Below are positions 17,390-27,087 of a stretch of 64,000 bases of DNA, one piece after another. The DNA is from Clostridium massiliamazoniense (GTDB lineage: Bacteria > Bacillota > Clostridia > Clostridiales > Clostridiaceae), in assembly GCF_001403635.1 (NCBI RefSeq), contig NZ_LN879468.1:1581501-1645500 (forward strand), written 5' to 3'. Both the position numbers and the translations under genes were made by a program. The stretch's first letter is position 1. Each line of letters begins with the position of its first letter. Below the pieces are notes generated by a model that was not told where the DNA came from, searched no databases, and was given only the letters and a program-made list of their open reading frames with translations.

Positions 17390-18562
17390 TTATTCAAAGT
17401 TTCCTTTAACTGTAGGTTTGCCAAATTCCATAAGAATTTTTCCTTTGCTCACTACCCATTCTATCTCTAGTTTTTCTTCATCTATTAAAAGTAAATCAGC
17501 ATCTTTTCCTGGTGCTATTTCTCCCTTTTCATTTAAGTGAAGTATTCTTGCAACATTAGAAGTTACTACCTTTATGGCATCTTCAAAAGCTACTCCTATA
17601 CTTATAGCATATTTAATTTCCCTAAATAATGTACCTACTGAACAAATTTCCAATCCAATTAATTCCTTTTTATCGTTAAATACAGGCATACTTCCATTTC
17701 CATCAGAAGAAAAAGTTATTTGCTCTATAGATACCCCATTATCTAAAAGGTACTTTATTGCAAGACCAGCTCTATATTCATCTTCATCTAAACAATCAAT
17801 ATTACTAGATGTAGTTAAATCAATATTTCCACCTATTCTTGTATATTTAATAGCCTCTTTTAATAGAGATAAGGTTCTATTAACATGTGTAGGTAATATT
17901 TGTTCAATTGGAATTTCTGATTCTTCAGAGAGTCTAAATAAATAATTGAATTTGCCTATTCCATCTCCTAAGTGGACGTTAACCACTCCTGCTTTGCCTG
18001 ATAAAAGTCCACCAACTCTTGCTTCAGCTACAACTGATAAAAACTTTTCAAAACTTGGCTGACTTCCTCTATGATCGCATATGGCTATTTCTCCAAGACC
18101 TATTATTTTCTCAACTAGCATTATATCTTCTTTTACGCTACTTGTTAGTGTTTTTATAGGTGGTACATCATAAGAACCAGTATAGCAATATGCAGTTACA
18201 CCTTGTTCCTCTAAGGAATAGACACTTGGTAGTAATGTAACGATATTTCTAGTTACACCATCTGTTCCTGTTACTCCAACTACAGTGGTAACACCTCCAT
18301 AAATTAAATCTGATAACTTTATTTCTGGAGTTCTTGTATTAAATCCACCTTCACCACCGCCACCTGTTATATGAACATGTGAATCTATAAAACCTGGTAC
18401 TAATAATTTTCCCTCCCCGTCTATTACTTCTATATTTATAAAGTCTTGGGGAACTTCAATTTCATCATAGATTCCTTCAATTTTATTTCCTACTATGACT
18501 ACATCCTTAATTCCAACATATTCAGGACAATAAACTTTAGCTGACTTTATAACTTTTATCAT
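17390..18562 (-). CDS. iadA: Beta-aspartyl (isoaspartyl) dipeptidase
   Basis: A metal-dependent amidohydrolase that cleaves isoaspartyl dipeptides from damaged proteins. The metal-binding HVHITGGGGEGG follows VPGFIDS; later ligand regions are ICDHRGSQPSF, LPTHVNRTL and the catalytic SSDGNGSMPVF. The 390 residues match the family. AGGATGTGAT precedes the ATG. The TPR membrane protein gene ends only 13 bases upstream, so the two are probably cotranscribed. Confidence 0.95.
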   Translation of the reverse strand: MIKVIKSAKVYCPEYVGIKDVVIVGNKIEGIYDEIEVPQDFINIEVIDGEGKLLVPGFIDSHVHITGGGGEGGFNTRTPEIKLSDLIYGGVTTVVGVTGTDGVTRNIVTLLPSVYSLEEQGVTAYCYTGSYDVPPIKTLTSSVKEDIMLVEKIIGLGEIAICDHRGSQPSFEKFLSVVAEARVGGLLSGKAGVVNVHLGDGIGKFNYLFRLSEESEIPIEQILPTHVNRTLSLLKEAIKYTRIGGNIDLTTSSNIDCLDEDEYRAGLAIKYLLDNGVSIEQITFSSDGNGSMPVFNDKKELIGLEICSVGTLFREIKYAISIGVAFEDAIKVVTSNVARILHLNEKGEIAPGKDADLLLIDEEKLEIEWVVSKGKILMEFGKPTVKGNFE

Positions 18563-18575
18563 AGGTAATCACATC

Positions 18576-19805
18576 CTATTCACTTTCTAAAATACTTTTT
18601 ATGTTGTTGTTATTATAAATAGAATCATTAAATTTATATTGCAATTTCTCAGCATATTTTTTACTTTCAGAAATATTCCTATCTTTATTTAATATTGCTA
18701 ATTTATATAACACCTCCTCTAAATATTCGCTTTCTTTAAAATTCTTTTCATAATCGCTATAATATTTTATAGCATTGTCTTTGTCATCTAACTTTTCAAA
18801 ACTTACAGCAATCATATAATTTAAATGATTTTCCAAATAACTACCTTTTGCGTATTTGAATCCCTTTTGAAATTCTTTATTAGCTTTCCCAAATTCTCCG
18901 TTTTTAAATTCATTTAATCCTTCATCGTAAAAATATTTTACTCCCTTTGTTTCTAATAGTTCCTTTGCTAGTTCAAACTCCTTTTGATTTTCTTCTGTAA
19001 TACTCTCTCTATTTTTCTCCATAGCTACAATTAATTCATCATAATTTTCTTTTTCAATTAATTCTTTTAAATTATATTTTTTCTTTTCTTCACTATCTTT
19101 ACTATTAGTTTCTTCATTATTTTTATTGTCATTTTTATTTCTTTCATCATTTTGTGAAATTACACTTTGTGGCTTTTTACTTTCTGTATTTTTCTTAAAG
19201 TTCGCACTATTTGAAAGCATTAAAGCACCACCTATTACAACAAGACCTATAGCTATAGATCCTGCTAAAGCTACTTTTTTATTTATTATATTGCTAAAAC
19301 CTCTTCCTTTAAGACCTAGCTCATTAATATAATCATTTGCTACTTTATTGTTTCTTTCAACTGATATAACCTTTTCTATACATTCTTTTGCTTTTTCTTT
19401 ATCACCTAGCTTTATATAACAATAAGTTAATGCATTATACACATTAATAGCATTAAAATCACTTTCTTTAGCACTTTCTAAAAGTACTACTGCTTCATCT
19501 AAATTAAAATCTTTAATTTTCTTTAATGCTTTTGTATATAATTTCTCTCTAAGCAAATCATCCTTGATATTATCTAAATAAGACTTAGCTATACCATCAT
19601 TATTTATATTCACATTAACTTTCCAACTTGCCTGTGCTGCATGTAAATTACCCTTTAAATAGAGAATCATTCCCTTAAGGTTCAAAGCAGCTTTATTATT
19701 TATATCTAAAGCTACAGCTTCTTCACAATATTCTAAAGCTTTCTCAATATTTCCTACTTGAAATTTTTCTACTGCCTTATTGTAGTTTTTCATAGAATTA
19801 TTCAT
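18576..19805 (-). CDS. TPR protein with central membrane helix
   Basis: 409 residues. The N-terminal part (about 1-170) holds tetratricopeptide repeats (KAVEKFQVGNIEKALEYCEE; KAALNLKGMILYLKGN; NAINVYNALTYCYIKLGDKE). One transmembrane helix follows at about 180-198 (ALAGSIAIGLVVIGGALML), then a low-complexity Asn/Lys/Ser/Glu linker and more TPR-like repeats (KGFKYAKGSYLENHLNYMIA; KDNAIKYYSDYEKNFKES). Topology is probably cytoplasmic N-terminus and outside C-terminus. GGGGGAT precedes the ATG. No enzyme motif is visible; such proteins are scaffolds. It shares a unit with iadA. Confidence 0.8.
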   Translation of the reverse strand: MNNSMKNYNKAVEKFQVGNIEKALEYCEEAVALDINNKAALNLKGMILYLKGNLHAAQASWKVNVNINNDGIAKSYLDNIKDDLLREKLYTKALKKIKDFNLDEAVVLLESAKESDFNAINVYNALTYCYIKLGDKEKAKECIEKVISVERNNKVANDYINELGLKGRGFSNIINKKVALAGSIAIGLVVIGGALMLSNSANFKKNTESKKPQSVISQNDERNKNDNKNNEETNSKDSEEKKKYNLKELIEKENYDELIVAMEKNRESITEENQKEFELAKELLETKGVKYFYDEGLNEFKNGEFGKANKEFQKGFKYAKGSYLENHLNYMIAVSFEKLDDKDNAIKYYSDYEKNFKESEYLEEVLYKLAILNKDRNISESKKYAEKLQYKFNDSIYNNNNIKSILESE

Positions 19806-20113
19806 TTAAAAATCCCCCTGTTTTTAAAGCACTTCCTAACTAAAATATTTAAAAAATCCCTATAAATATTATAACAATTTTTTACATTTCTAGTTGTTAT
19901 AATATGCTTTTTTATGTAAATTTTTAGTTAATATAAGAACTAATCTAATTTATAGAATTTGTAATACTCAAATATTCTATAATCTAAATTTTTATCTACT
20001 CATTATTCCTATAGTGTTTTCCGCTATTGAAAATCAATATTTTCTTGAACTAAAAAAGCTATATGAAATAGACTAACCTAAAATTAATCTATTCCATATA
20101 GCTATATTTTTAC
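19806..20113. other. Intergenic region with terminator
   Basis: About 310 bp of AT-rich DNA. The only clear structure is the hairpin at 20052-20104, listed separately; the rest should hold the promoter of the TPR-iadA unit. Confidence 0.5.
20052..20104 (-). terminator. Terminator of the cyclase-family gene
   Basis: AGCTATATGGAATAGA pairs with TCTATTTCATATAGCT (one mismatch) around a 15-base loop; TTTTTTAG follows on the minus strand. Confidence 0.85.
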
Positions 20114-20725
20114 TTAAAACTCAACTAATACTCTTGCTGGTAGTGCATCTATTGCTTCAATTTTCATAGGTAAACAATAAACCTTAAAACCCTTTGTTGG
20201 AATCTTATCTAAATTACTTAGATTCTCTATTGCATAGGTTTTATGCTTTCCTAAATATTCATCTATTATGCCGTGGTTCCTAGAAATCCCAAAGCCTAAT
20301 GTATCAATTCCTATCATATTTACCTTTTTACTAACTAAGAACTCTATAACTTCCATAGATATTTCTGGATGTTTACTATACTTTTCATCGTCATCTAAAT
20401 ACTTATCCCAGTTAGTTTGGAAAAATACATATACTCCTTCTTTTACTAATGACAGGTCTAAATCCTTTAATTTTATTTCCTTTTCATTTACATTTGAAAG
20501 ATCAAATTTTATTCCTTCTCCAATTAATCTTTCATTTTCAATTACCACATCAGGTCCCATAACATCTATATGTGTTCCCATATTGTGAACATCACAAGAA
20601 AATTTAGTTGTTGTATATTCACTACCACTTCTAGAATTTCTTATAACTCTCTCTACCTTTAAAGGCTCTGAGCCATATCTATAAACCTTTCCTAAAAGTG
20701 TAGTTTGTGTAATATCTACTATCAT
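20114..20725 (-). CDS. Cyclase family protein (kynurenine formamidase-like)
   Basis: A 203-residue metal hydrolase of the cyclase/KynB superfamily. The signature HNMGTHIDVMGP supplies the metal-binding His and Asp residues, and GIDTLGFGISRNHGI is the second conserved stretch. The substrate is uncertain: the family includes arylformamidases and other amide hydrolases, and no tryptophan-degradation gene is nearby. The frame is open to 20740, but GAGGAGG before the ATG at 20725 decides the start. That Shine-Dalgarno directly overlaps the stop of the upstream ydcF-like gene (TGAGGAGG), implying translational coupling. Confidence 0.85.
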   Translation of the reverse strand: MIVDITQTTLLGKVYRYGSEPLKVERVIRNSRSGSEYTTTKFSCDVHNMGTHIDVMGPDVVIENERLIGEGIKFDLSNVNEKEIKLKDLDLSLVKEGVYVFFQTNWDKYLDDDEKYSKHPEISMEVIEFLVSKKVNMIGIDTLGFGISRNHGIIDEYLGKHKTYAIENLSNLDKIPTKGFKVYCLPMKIEAIDALPARVLVEF

Positions 20726-20736
20726 GACTTTCCTCC

Positions 20737-21507
20737 TCATTTGTCTACTATAGCTGATTTTCCTATAGCTATGAACTCTCTACTATAATAAGCTGGTATT
20801 AAGTACCATGGTGTTTTAGCACTATATACTTCACTTTGTCCAAAGCCAACTCTCTTACTCAAAAAGCTGCTTCTAAAACAATGGAATCCATTTGTTATTA
20901 TTTTTATACTTATATCTTTAACTTCTTTTTGGCTATGTTCTTCTATAATAGATTTAGAAAACTTAAAGTTTTCAAAGGTACTAGTTGATTTATCCTCCAT
21001 TAATATACGATTTTCTTTAATACCATGACTGACTAAATATCTTTTCATTGCTTCAGCTTCAGATATTCTTTCATCATTTCCCTTGCCACCTGAAACTACA
21101 ATAGTTTCATTTCTATCGTGATTATTTATATATTCTAAAGTTGTATCTAATCTATTCTTAAGAGTAGCACTTATTTGGTCTCCATTTAAAAGTCCAGCAC
21201 CTAGAACAATTATATAATCACTCTTATTTTTATTCTTTTTCATAGCAAAAATGCCTATAATACTCCCATCTATAATAATCACCGCAATAACTAAAACAAT
21301 AAAGAAATTTATAAATCTATTTATTCTTTTAAAAATAGTATTATTAGAAAATTTAAATAAAGCTATAGAATAACATAAAGAACAAATAGCTAAAACTAAA
21401 AACACATAATTAAAACTAAATTCTTGAACTACCATTTTCATAACTAAAAAATAAATAAAACTACAAAAACTTAAAACTCCAAAAAAAATCCCCTTAAAAT
21501 TTTTCAA
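20737..21507 (-). CDS. YdcF/SanA (DUF218) family membrane protein
   Basis: 256 residues: about four hydrophobic segments in the first 95, then the DUF218 domain with YIIVLGAGLLNGDQISATLK, VVSGGKGNDERISEAEAM and MEDKSTSTFENFKFS. The family (SanA, ElyC, YdcF) is linked to envelope integrity, with unknown chemistry. The start is uncertain: a TTG at 21507 follows AGGGGGAG at short spacing, and no ATG lies near. It precedes the cyclase gene in one unit. Confidence 0.82.
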   Translation of the reverse strand: MKNFKGIFFGVLSFCSFIYFLVMKMVVQEFSFNYVFLVLAICSLCYSIALFKFSNNTIFKRINRFINFFIVLVIAVIIIDGSIIGIFAMKKNKNKSDYIIVLGAGLLNGDQISATLKNRLDTTLEYINNHDRNETIVVSGGKGNDERISEAEAMKRYLVSHGIKENRILMEDKSTSTFENFKFSKSIIEEHSQKEVKDISIKIITNGFHCFRSSFLSKRVGFGQSEVYSAKTPWYLIPAYYSREFIAIGKSAIVDK

Positions 21508-21586
21508 AAAACTCCCCCTAAACTATTTTTTATTCTATTATACCCATGAAAGTACTTTTAAAAATTACAAATTAAAATTTTTAAAC

Positions 21587-22162
21587 TTAATTCTCTATAA
21601 TATTTAATTCATTTTTCTTTGCTATTTCTTTATATCCTTCTAAAACATCATATTCTTTAAAAAATATAGGGAACTTTAAATCATAATTTCCCCATAAAGT
21701 TAATTCATTTTCTAAAAAATAAAAAGTAGTAAAAAACATATTTCTAGTATTTAATTTAACTATAACATCCAAAATATCCTCATTAACTACTTTAAAATAA
21801 ATTTTATCTTTATCTATACTTTTTATAAGCTCTAAAAATTCTTTCTGTTCTTTTTCATCTAAAACTTTTAATATTTTAGAAATAGCCTTACTGTCTAACC
21901 TATTTACATAGAAATCAATTATTAACTTTCCTTTATTAAATACATAACATTGCTTTATAAAATTTATATACACCTCTTCAATGTCTTTAAAATTTTTAGA
22001 AATTACTTCTTCTTTAAAAGTATTTTCCTCTTCTACCGTAAGTTTTTTATGATGTAATGTTAGAATTCCATTTTTAAATCTTTTAAAGTAACCATCTATA
22101 TTCATGGCTCTTACATTTACTTCATTAATAAAAGTTACATTATCAATGGCTTCTAAAGTCAT
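21587..22162 (-). CDS. Unknown soluble protein
   Basis: I do not recognise this 191-residue protein. It is Lys/Glu/Ile/Asn-rich, with no signal peptide or membrane segment and one cysteine. It has an N-terminal region with alternating hydrophobics, a central helical DEKEQKEFLELIKSIDKDKI segment and aromatic-rich RNMFFTTFYFLENELTLWG near the end. The ribosome binding site is weak (GGACGTGAT). It follows the small membrane protein at 22198 by 35 bases on the same strand, so the two probably form a unit. Confidence 0.65.
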   Translation of the reverse strand: MTLEAIDNVTFINEVNVRAMNIDGYFKRFKNGILTLHHKKLTVEEENTFKEEVISKNFKDIEEVYINFIKQCYVFNKGKLIIDFYVNRLDSKAISKILKVLDEKEQKEFLELIKSIDKDKIYFKVVNEDILDVIVKLNTRNMFFTTFYFLENELTLWGNYDLKFPIFFKEYDVLEGYKEIAKKNELNIIEN

Positions 22163-22197
22163 GAAATCACGTCCAATCTAAAATTTTAATCTCGCCA

Positions 22198-22659
22198 CTA
22201 CTTATTTACTGTTATAAATTTATAATACTCTGTATCTTTAATTCCTAAATTATAATCTTCCACTAAAGTTACAAGTGCTGGATTTATCTCTTCATCTGAT
22301 TGTTTTAATAAATCTTCAAATTCATTTAAGTTATTTTCTTTATAAGCTTCATAAGCTCTAATTCTTATTTCTAGCCCTGCTATATATTTTCTTAAGACTG
22401 AATTTAAATTTTCATCCTTTATATTGGCTTTTTCTAAATTAATATTTTCTATAGTATTTTTGTAATTATTAATTATTTCATCACATAGCTTTGAATTTTC
22501 TAAAGTTGATTTTTCAAATTCATCTTCCTTATTATAAGTATCCATTATAGACTTTGCTATATATCTTGGAATTTTTCCAATAGTATTATTATACACAAGC
22601 AATGCTCCAAATAGTAAAATAACAAAAAATGTTGTTGTTAATATTAATTTTTTCTTCAT
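22198..22659 (-). CDS. Unknown small protein with one membrane anchor
   Basis: 153 residues. A typical N-terminal anchor or signal (KKKLILTTTFFVILLFGALLVY, shown here without its first Met) is followed by a charged helical domain. No lipobox cysteine is present, so an uncleaved anchor is likely. AGGGGGAATG precedes the ATG. I cannot assign a family. Confidence 0.7.
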   Translation of the reverse strand: MKKKLILTTTFFVILLFGALLVYNNTIGKIPRYIAKSIMDTYNKEDEFEKSTLENSKLCDEIINNYKNTIENINLEKANIKDENLNSVLRKYIAGLEIRIRAYEAYKENNLNEFEDLLKQSDEEINPALVTLVEDYNLGIKDTEYYKFITVNK

Positions 22660-22740
22660 ACTCTCATTCCCCCTTAACCCTTTAATAATATTTTAATAAA
22701 GAATGAGAGTTATTAGAATGGATTTTAAAATTTATTTTAT

Positions 22741-22809
22741 AACTAGTGTCCTATACTACTCCAATTTTCTATAAGCTAAAGCCAAACAGACACATATCTC
22801 TAGATAAGA
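22741..22809 (+). repeat. Copy of dispersed two-hairpin intergenic repeat
   Basis: Starts CTAGTGTCCTATACTACTCC and ends CTCTAGATAAG; aligns with 42870-42933. The outer stem here is GTGTC/GACAC where the 42.9-kb copy has GTGCC/GGCAC, so one pair changes from T-A to C-G. Confidence 0.7.
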
Positions 22810-22888
22810 ATACTAATGTTTAGCTAGAGTTAAAACTTTACCTGATGACTTTATTTCTCTCTCCAAGAAAATATCTCTCCTAAAATAT

Positions 22889-22925
22889 AAAGAGGATGTA
22901 TCTCTAATTTCGATACATCCCCATA
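22889..22925 (-). terminator. ptsI terminator, GGATGTATC family
   Basis: GGGGATGTATCG / AGATACATCCTC-type stem 15 bp past the ptsI stop, followed by TTTATATTTTA on the minus strand. Confidence 0.78.
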
Positions 22926-22940
22926 AATATATTAAAACTT

Positions 22941-24560
22941 TTATTCTTGTTCCATTATTATTTTCTTAGCTGTTAATATTGAGCTTGCACTCATTGAGAA
23001 TTCGTCTAATCCATATTCTACTAATGTTGGTATAGCTGCTTCATCTCCAGCCATTTCTCCACACATTCCTACCCATTTACCATGTTTATGTGCTCCATCT
23101 ATTGTCATTTTTATTAATCTTAATACAGCTGGATGCATTGGATTATATAAGTATGATACTTTTTCACTCATTCTATCTGCAGCTAATGTATATTGAATTA
23201 AGTCATTTGTTCCTATTGAGAAGAAATCTACATGTTTAGCTAATTCATCAGCATAAACTGCTGCTGCTGGGATTTCTACCATGATACCCCATTGAATATC
23301 TTCTGAGTAAGAAATTCCTTCAGCTTTTAATTCAGCTTTACACTCTTCAACTACTTCTTTAGCTTGGTTGAATTCTTCTAAACCTGATATCATTGGGAAC
23401 ATTACTGCTAATTTACCATATACAGATGCTCTTAATAAAGCTCTTAATTGAACCTTAAATATTTCTTTTCTATCTAAGCAAAGTCTTATTGCTCTATATC
23501 CTAAAAATGGGTTCATCTCTTCTGGTAATGGTAAGTATGGAAGAGTTTTATCTCCACCAATATCTAATGTTCTTATTACTACTTGCTTTCCTTCTGTTTT
23601 TTCTAAAACATATTTATAAGCATTGAACTGCTCGTCCTCTGTTGGAGCTGAATCTCTATCCATGTATAGAAACTCAGTTCTAAATAATCCTACACCATCT
23701 CCACCATTTTGCATAACTTGGTCAACATCTTCTGGTTTACCAATGTTTCCACAAACCTCTACTCTTTTACCTGATTTAGTAGTTGTTTTAACAGTTATTA
23801 ATTTCTTTAATTCCTCTTGCTCAGCTTGGAATTTTTCTTTTTTAGCTTTGTATTCATTAACAACTTCTTCTGAAGGATTTACTATAGCAATTCCTTCTAT
23901 ACCATCAACGATTACTAAATCACCATCTTTAACTGATTCAGTTATATTTCCAAGCCCAACTATTGCTGGTATTTCTAATGTTCTTGCCATTATAGCTGAA
24001 TGTGAAGTTCTTCCCCCTATATTAGTTAAGAAAGCAACAACTTTGCTTCTATCTAATTGTGCTGTATCTGATGGAGTTAAATCATGTGCTACTACTATTG
24101 TATTTTCTGGAGCATTTTCAAATGGATTAACAGCTTTACCAGCTAAGTTAGCTATTATTCTATTTGACACATCCTTTATATCAGCTGCTCTTTCTCTCAT
24201 ATAATCGTTATCCATTGATTCAAATATCATAACAAAAGTGCTTTTTGTATTTTCAACTGCTTTCATAGCATTTAATTGCTCATTTTCTATAGCTAAAGTC
24301 ATTGCCCCCGCAAATTCTGGATCATCTAATAATGTTAAGTGAGCTTCAAATACTTCTGCCTCTTCTGCTCCCATTTCTTTTGCTGCTTTTTCTTTAATTG
24401 CAACTAATTGAGTTTTTGAAGCTTCTAAAGCTGCATCTAATTTAGCCTTTTCAGCTTCTATATCTGTAATTTTTTCATCACTTATTACTATCTCTTCATG
24501 TTTTTGTAGTAATACTGTTCCTATTGAATATCCTTTTGATGCTGCTATACCTTTTAACAT
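22941..24560 (-). CDS. ptsI: PTS enzyme I
   Basis: Phosphoenolpyruvate-protein phosphotransferase, which starts the phosphorelay PEP to EI to HPr for sugar uptake. The active-site His is H187 in GGRTSHSAIMARTLEIPAIVG; the C-terminal PEP-binding domain shows GVGLFRTEFLYMDR, RTLDIGGDKTLPY, FSIGTNDLIQY and the catalytic GMCGEMAGD. 539 residues is slightly shorter than many EI proteins but complete. AAGGAGG precedes the ATG. It stands alone, with no ptsH beside it; instead a regulator with an HPr-like domain is divergent upstream. Confidence 0.97.
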   Translation of the reverse strand: MLKGIAASKGYSIGTVLLQKHEEIVISDEKITDIEAEKAKLDAALEASKTQLVAIKEKAAKEMGAEEAEVFEAHLTLLDDPEFAGAMTLAIENEQLNAMKAVENTKSTFVMIFESMDNDYMRERAADIKDVSNRIIANLAGKAVNPFENAPENTIVVAHDLTPSDTAQLDRSKVVAFLTNIGGRTSHSAIMARTLEIPAIVGLGNITESVKDGDLVIVDGIEGIAIVNPSEEVVNEYKAKKEKFQAEQEELKKLITVKTTTKSGKRVEVCGNIGKPEDVDQVMQNGGDGVGLFRTEFLYMDRDSAPTEDEQFNAYKYVLEKTEGKQVVIRTLDIGGDKTLPYLPLPEEMNPFLGYRAIRLCLDRKEIFKVQLRALLRASVYGKLAVMFPMISGLEEFNQAKEVVEECKAELKAEGISYSEDIQWGIMVEIPAAAVYADELAKHVDFFSIGTNDLIQYTLAADRMSEKVSYLYNPMHPAVLRLIKMTIDGAHKHGKWVGMCGEMAGDEAAIPTLVEYGLDEFSMSASSILTAKKIIMEQE

Positions 24561-25014
24561 ATGTATATCCTCCTTAAATTCAAACCTTAATCTTAAATTA
24601 ATATCATACTTTTCTTAAACCTAAAGTAATCAAAATTTTACACTGTAAATCTATAATATATATTTAAAGCAATTTATATGCCATTTACTAAAAAATATAC
24701 TTCTTTCCTTTACTCTCTAAATTCTTATGATTTCTTCAAGAAATTTATGTTATTTTTTAAGATTAATTCCTAATTTTTTCACCAATTTCTATTATATAAT
24801 GATTTATTAAAGTAAAAATATGAAATTTAGATTATTATCAATTTATTAACAATATTTTTTATACTCTATAATTTGATTAAAAGTAAAATAGTTGATAAAA
24901 TTTATTATATAAAGTGTATTTTCGATACTTTTTATCAATTCTTTCTTTTATAATTTAATTTAATGTACTTTTCTTGATATTTTTTATCAAATATTTATTA
25001 AAGGAGAGCTATAT
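24561..25014. promoter_or_regulatory. ptsI / sigma-54 activator intergenic region with inverted repeats
   Basis: About 450 bp of very AT-rich DNA between divergent genes. TTGATA-N5-TATCAA lies at 24974-24990, just before the regulator's Shine-Dalgarno. A wider pair TTGATAAA (24892) ... TTTATCAA (24931-24938) encloses AAAGTGTAT/ATACTTT. A TATAAT at 24949 lies between them. These look like binding sites for the regulator itself. I see no -24/-12 sigma-54 promoter. Confidence 0.5.
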
Positions 25015-27021
25015 ATGTATTATGAAGATATAAAAATAACTGTTGATTCTGGCTTACACACTAGATATTCAGCAATGCTTGTAAATAAAGCTTCTGAAAT
25101 TTCTTATAAATATAAAGTAAAATTTTATATAAAAAAAGCTAATTATACTGATTGGCTCGAAATAAGTATGCTTGGTCTTTTAGCCTTAAAAGTTGCTAAA
25201 GATGAAATTCTTACTATAGGTACTGAAAATGTAGGTATGATAGGAAAACTTTCTATTAATCTTTTAATCGACTATATAAATAATAATATAAATAATTCAA
25301 CTGAACCTATGGAAGCCATAGATGATTTTATTGAAGAAAATAGTTTAGCCAATGAACAACTCTTTGATGTTTTACCTATTGGTGTTATAGCTATAGATTT
25401 AAATTCTAGCATAACTAAAGTAAATAAATATGCTTTACAAATTTTAAACTTACCAGAAGAAAAAGTATTGGGAAATAATATACGAAATATAATTCCTAAT
25501 ACAGAACTTCCTGACTTGCTAAAAACTCAAATTAAAGAAATAGGAAAAATTTTATATATAGGTAATAGAACAACCATCGTTAATAGAAGTCCACTCTATC
25601 ATAATGGTGACTTAATTGGAGCTACAGCTGTAATACAAGATATATCTCAAATGGTAGGATTAAAAGAGCTAAATGAAAAGTTCACAAGAATATTAGAAAA
25701 TTCTAGTGAATTAATTTGTTTTATTGATGAATATGGCAAAATAAACTACATAAACCCAGCCTATGAAAAACACTTTAAAAGTTCATGTAAAAATATTATT
25801 GGAAAAGATATTTTCTCAATTTCTCCAAAGGGCTATAGAGCCAAAGCCTTTACTGAGAAAAAAACTATAAATAATGTAATCCATAATAAAGAAGGTATAG
25901 ATATTATAACAAAAGTAGTTCCTATATTTGTTGATAATAAATTTAAAGGAGTTATTTCAACCTCAAAACCAATAAATGAATTAAAAAAAGTAATAGCTCA
26001 ACTTGAAAAGTCTCGTGAAGAATTAAAATATTACAAAGATGAATTCTTTAGAAATATCTCTTCACTTTCCTCTTTTTCAAATATAATAGGCTATAATAGT
26101 GGTTTAAAAGATGCTATTTATATATGTGAGAAAGCTTCACAAAGTACTTCCACTGTTCTAATTCGTGGCGAAAGTGGAACTGGTAAAGAACTTATTGCAA
26201 AGGCTATACATAATAATAGTGCTAGAAAAAACAAACCCTTTGTTAAAGTTAACTGTGCAGCCATTCCAGAAAATTTATTAGAAAGTGAACTTTTTGGTTA
26301 TGAAAAGGGAGCTTTCACTGGGGCTATAAAATCTAAACCTGGTAAATTTGTTATAGCTAATGGAGGTACAATTTTTCTTGATGAAATAGGTGATATGCCT
26401 ATGTCCATGCAAGTTAAGTTACTTAGGGTTATTCAAGAACGTGAAGTAGAAAGTATAGGTGCTATAAAACCTCAAAAAATTGATGTTAGAATTATAGCTG
26501 CCACTAATAGAGATTTAGAAAAAATGATGTCTTCAGGAGAATTTAGAGAGGACTTATATTATAGACTAAATGTTCTATCAGTATCACTACCTCCTCTTCG
26601 TCATAGAAAAGAAGATATAAATTCACTTACAGAACACTTTATAGAAAAAATAAATAATAAACTTAATAAATCAGTTAAATCTATAGATAAAAAATCTTTA
26701 AAAGCCTTACAAAACTATGAATGGCCAGGAAATATAAGAGAATTAGAAAATATAATAGAGAGGGCTATAAACCTTTGTGATAGTGATGTAATAACTCTCT
26801 TAGATTTACCATCATACTTAAATACTAATAATGACTTAACAGAAACAACCTTTGAAATTGATGAAAACAATATACTAACTTTTGAAGAGTATGAAAAGAA
26901 AATAATAGAAACAGCTCTAAGAAAATATAAGAGCTTTAATAAAACAGGCCAGGCATTAGGTCTAACCCATAGAACCATCTCACTAAAATGTAAAAAGTAT
27001 GGTATAGAAGTTCAAAAATAG
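25015..27021 (+). CDS. Sigma-54-dependent activator with N-terminal HPr-like domain
   Basis: 668 residues. Residues 1-90 resemble the phosphocarrier HPr: [16 protein letters not shown] places a His at position 15 and Arg at 17, as in HPr, and [16 protein letters not shown] matches the HPr regulatory-serine helix. Two PAS domains follow (about 115-215 and 225-330), then the AAA+ domain with GESGTGKE (385-392), GAFTGA (432-437, the sigma-54 contact loop), IFLDEIGDM, and a C-terminal Fis-type helix-turn-helix ([20 protein letters not shown]). It is divergent from ptsI. I infer that EI or HPr phosphorylation state feeds into this activator; target promoters are not visible in the window. Confidence 0.92.
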   Translation: MYYEDIKITVDSGLHTRYSAMLVNKASEISYKYKVKFYIKKANYTDWLEISMLGLLALKVAKDEILTIGTENVGMIGKLSINLLIDYINNNINNSTEPMEAIDDFIEENSLANEQLFDVLPIGVIAIDLNSSITKVNKYALQILNLPEEKVLGNNIRNIIPNTELPDLLKTQIKEIGKILYIGNRTTIVNRSPLYHNGDLIGATAVIQDISQMVGLKELNEKFTRILENSSELICFIDEYGKINYINPAYEKHFKSSCKNIIGKDIFSISPKGYRAKAFTEKKTINNVIHNKEGIDIITKVVPIFVDNKFKGVISTSKPINELKKVIAQLEKSREELKYYKDEFFRNISSLSSFSNIIGYNSGLKDAIYICEKASQSTSTVLIRGESGTGKELIAKAIHNNSARKNKPFVKVNCAAIPENLLESELFGYEKGAFTGAIKSKPGKFVIANGGTIFLDEIGDMPMSMQVKLLRVIQEREVESIGAIKPQKIDVRIIAATNRDLEKMMSSGEFREDLYYRLNVLSVSLPPLRHRKEDINSLTEHFIEKINNKLNKSVKSIDKKSLKALQNYEWPGNIRELENIIERAINLCDSDVITLLDLPSYLNTNNDLTETTFEIDENNILTFEEYEKKIIETALRKYKSFNKTGQALGLTHRTISLKCKKYGIEVQK

Positions 27022-27030
27022 AAAATAAAA

Positions 27031-27045
27031 AGGATGTATCAAATC
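27031..27045 (+). repeat. Orphan left arm of a GGATGTATC hairpin
   Basis: AGGATGTATCAAAT follows the activator's stop codon, as in the family terminators, but the expected right arm GATACATCC is absent; the sequence continues CAGCGCC. It looks like a terminator disrupted on one side, close to the left end of the inverted-repeat element. Confidence 0.55.
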
Positions 27046-27087
27046 AGCGCCTTAATTTATATTATTTTTATAAATATATTTTTTTAT

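Noticed and set aside
24561-25014. Sigma-54 (-24/-12) promoter for ptsI or the activator
   Set aside because: No TGGCAC-N5-TTGC match seen; the visible TATAAT suggests the housekeeping sigma factor.
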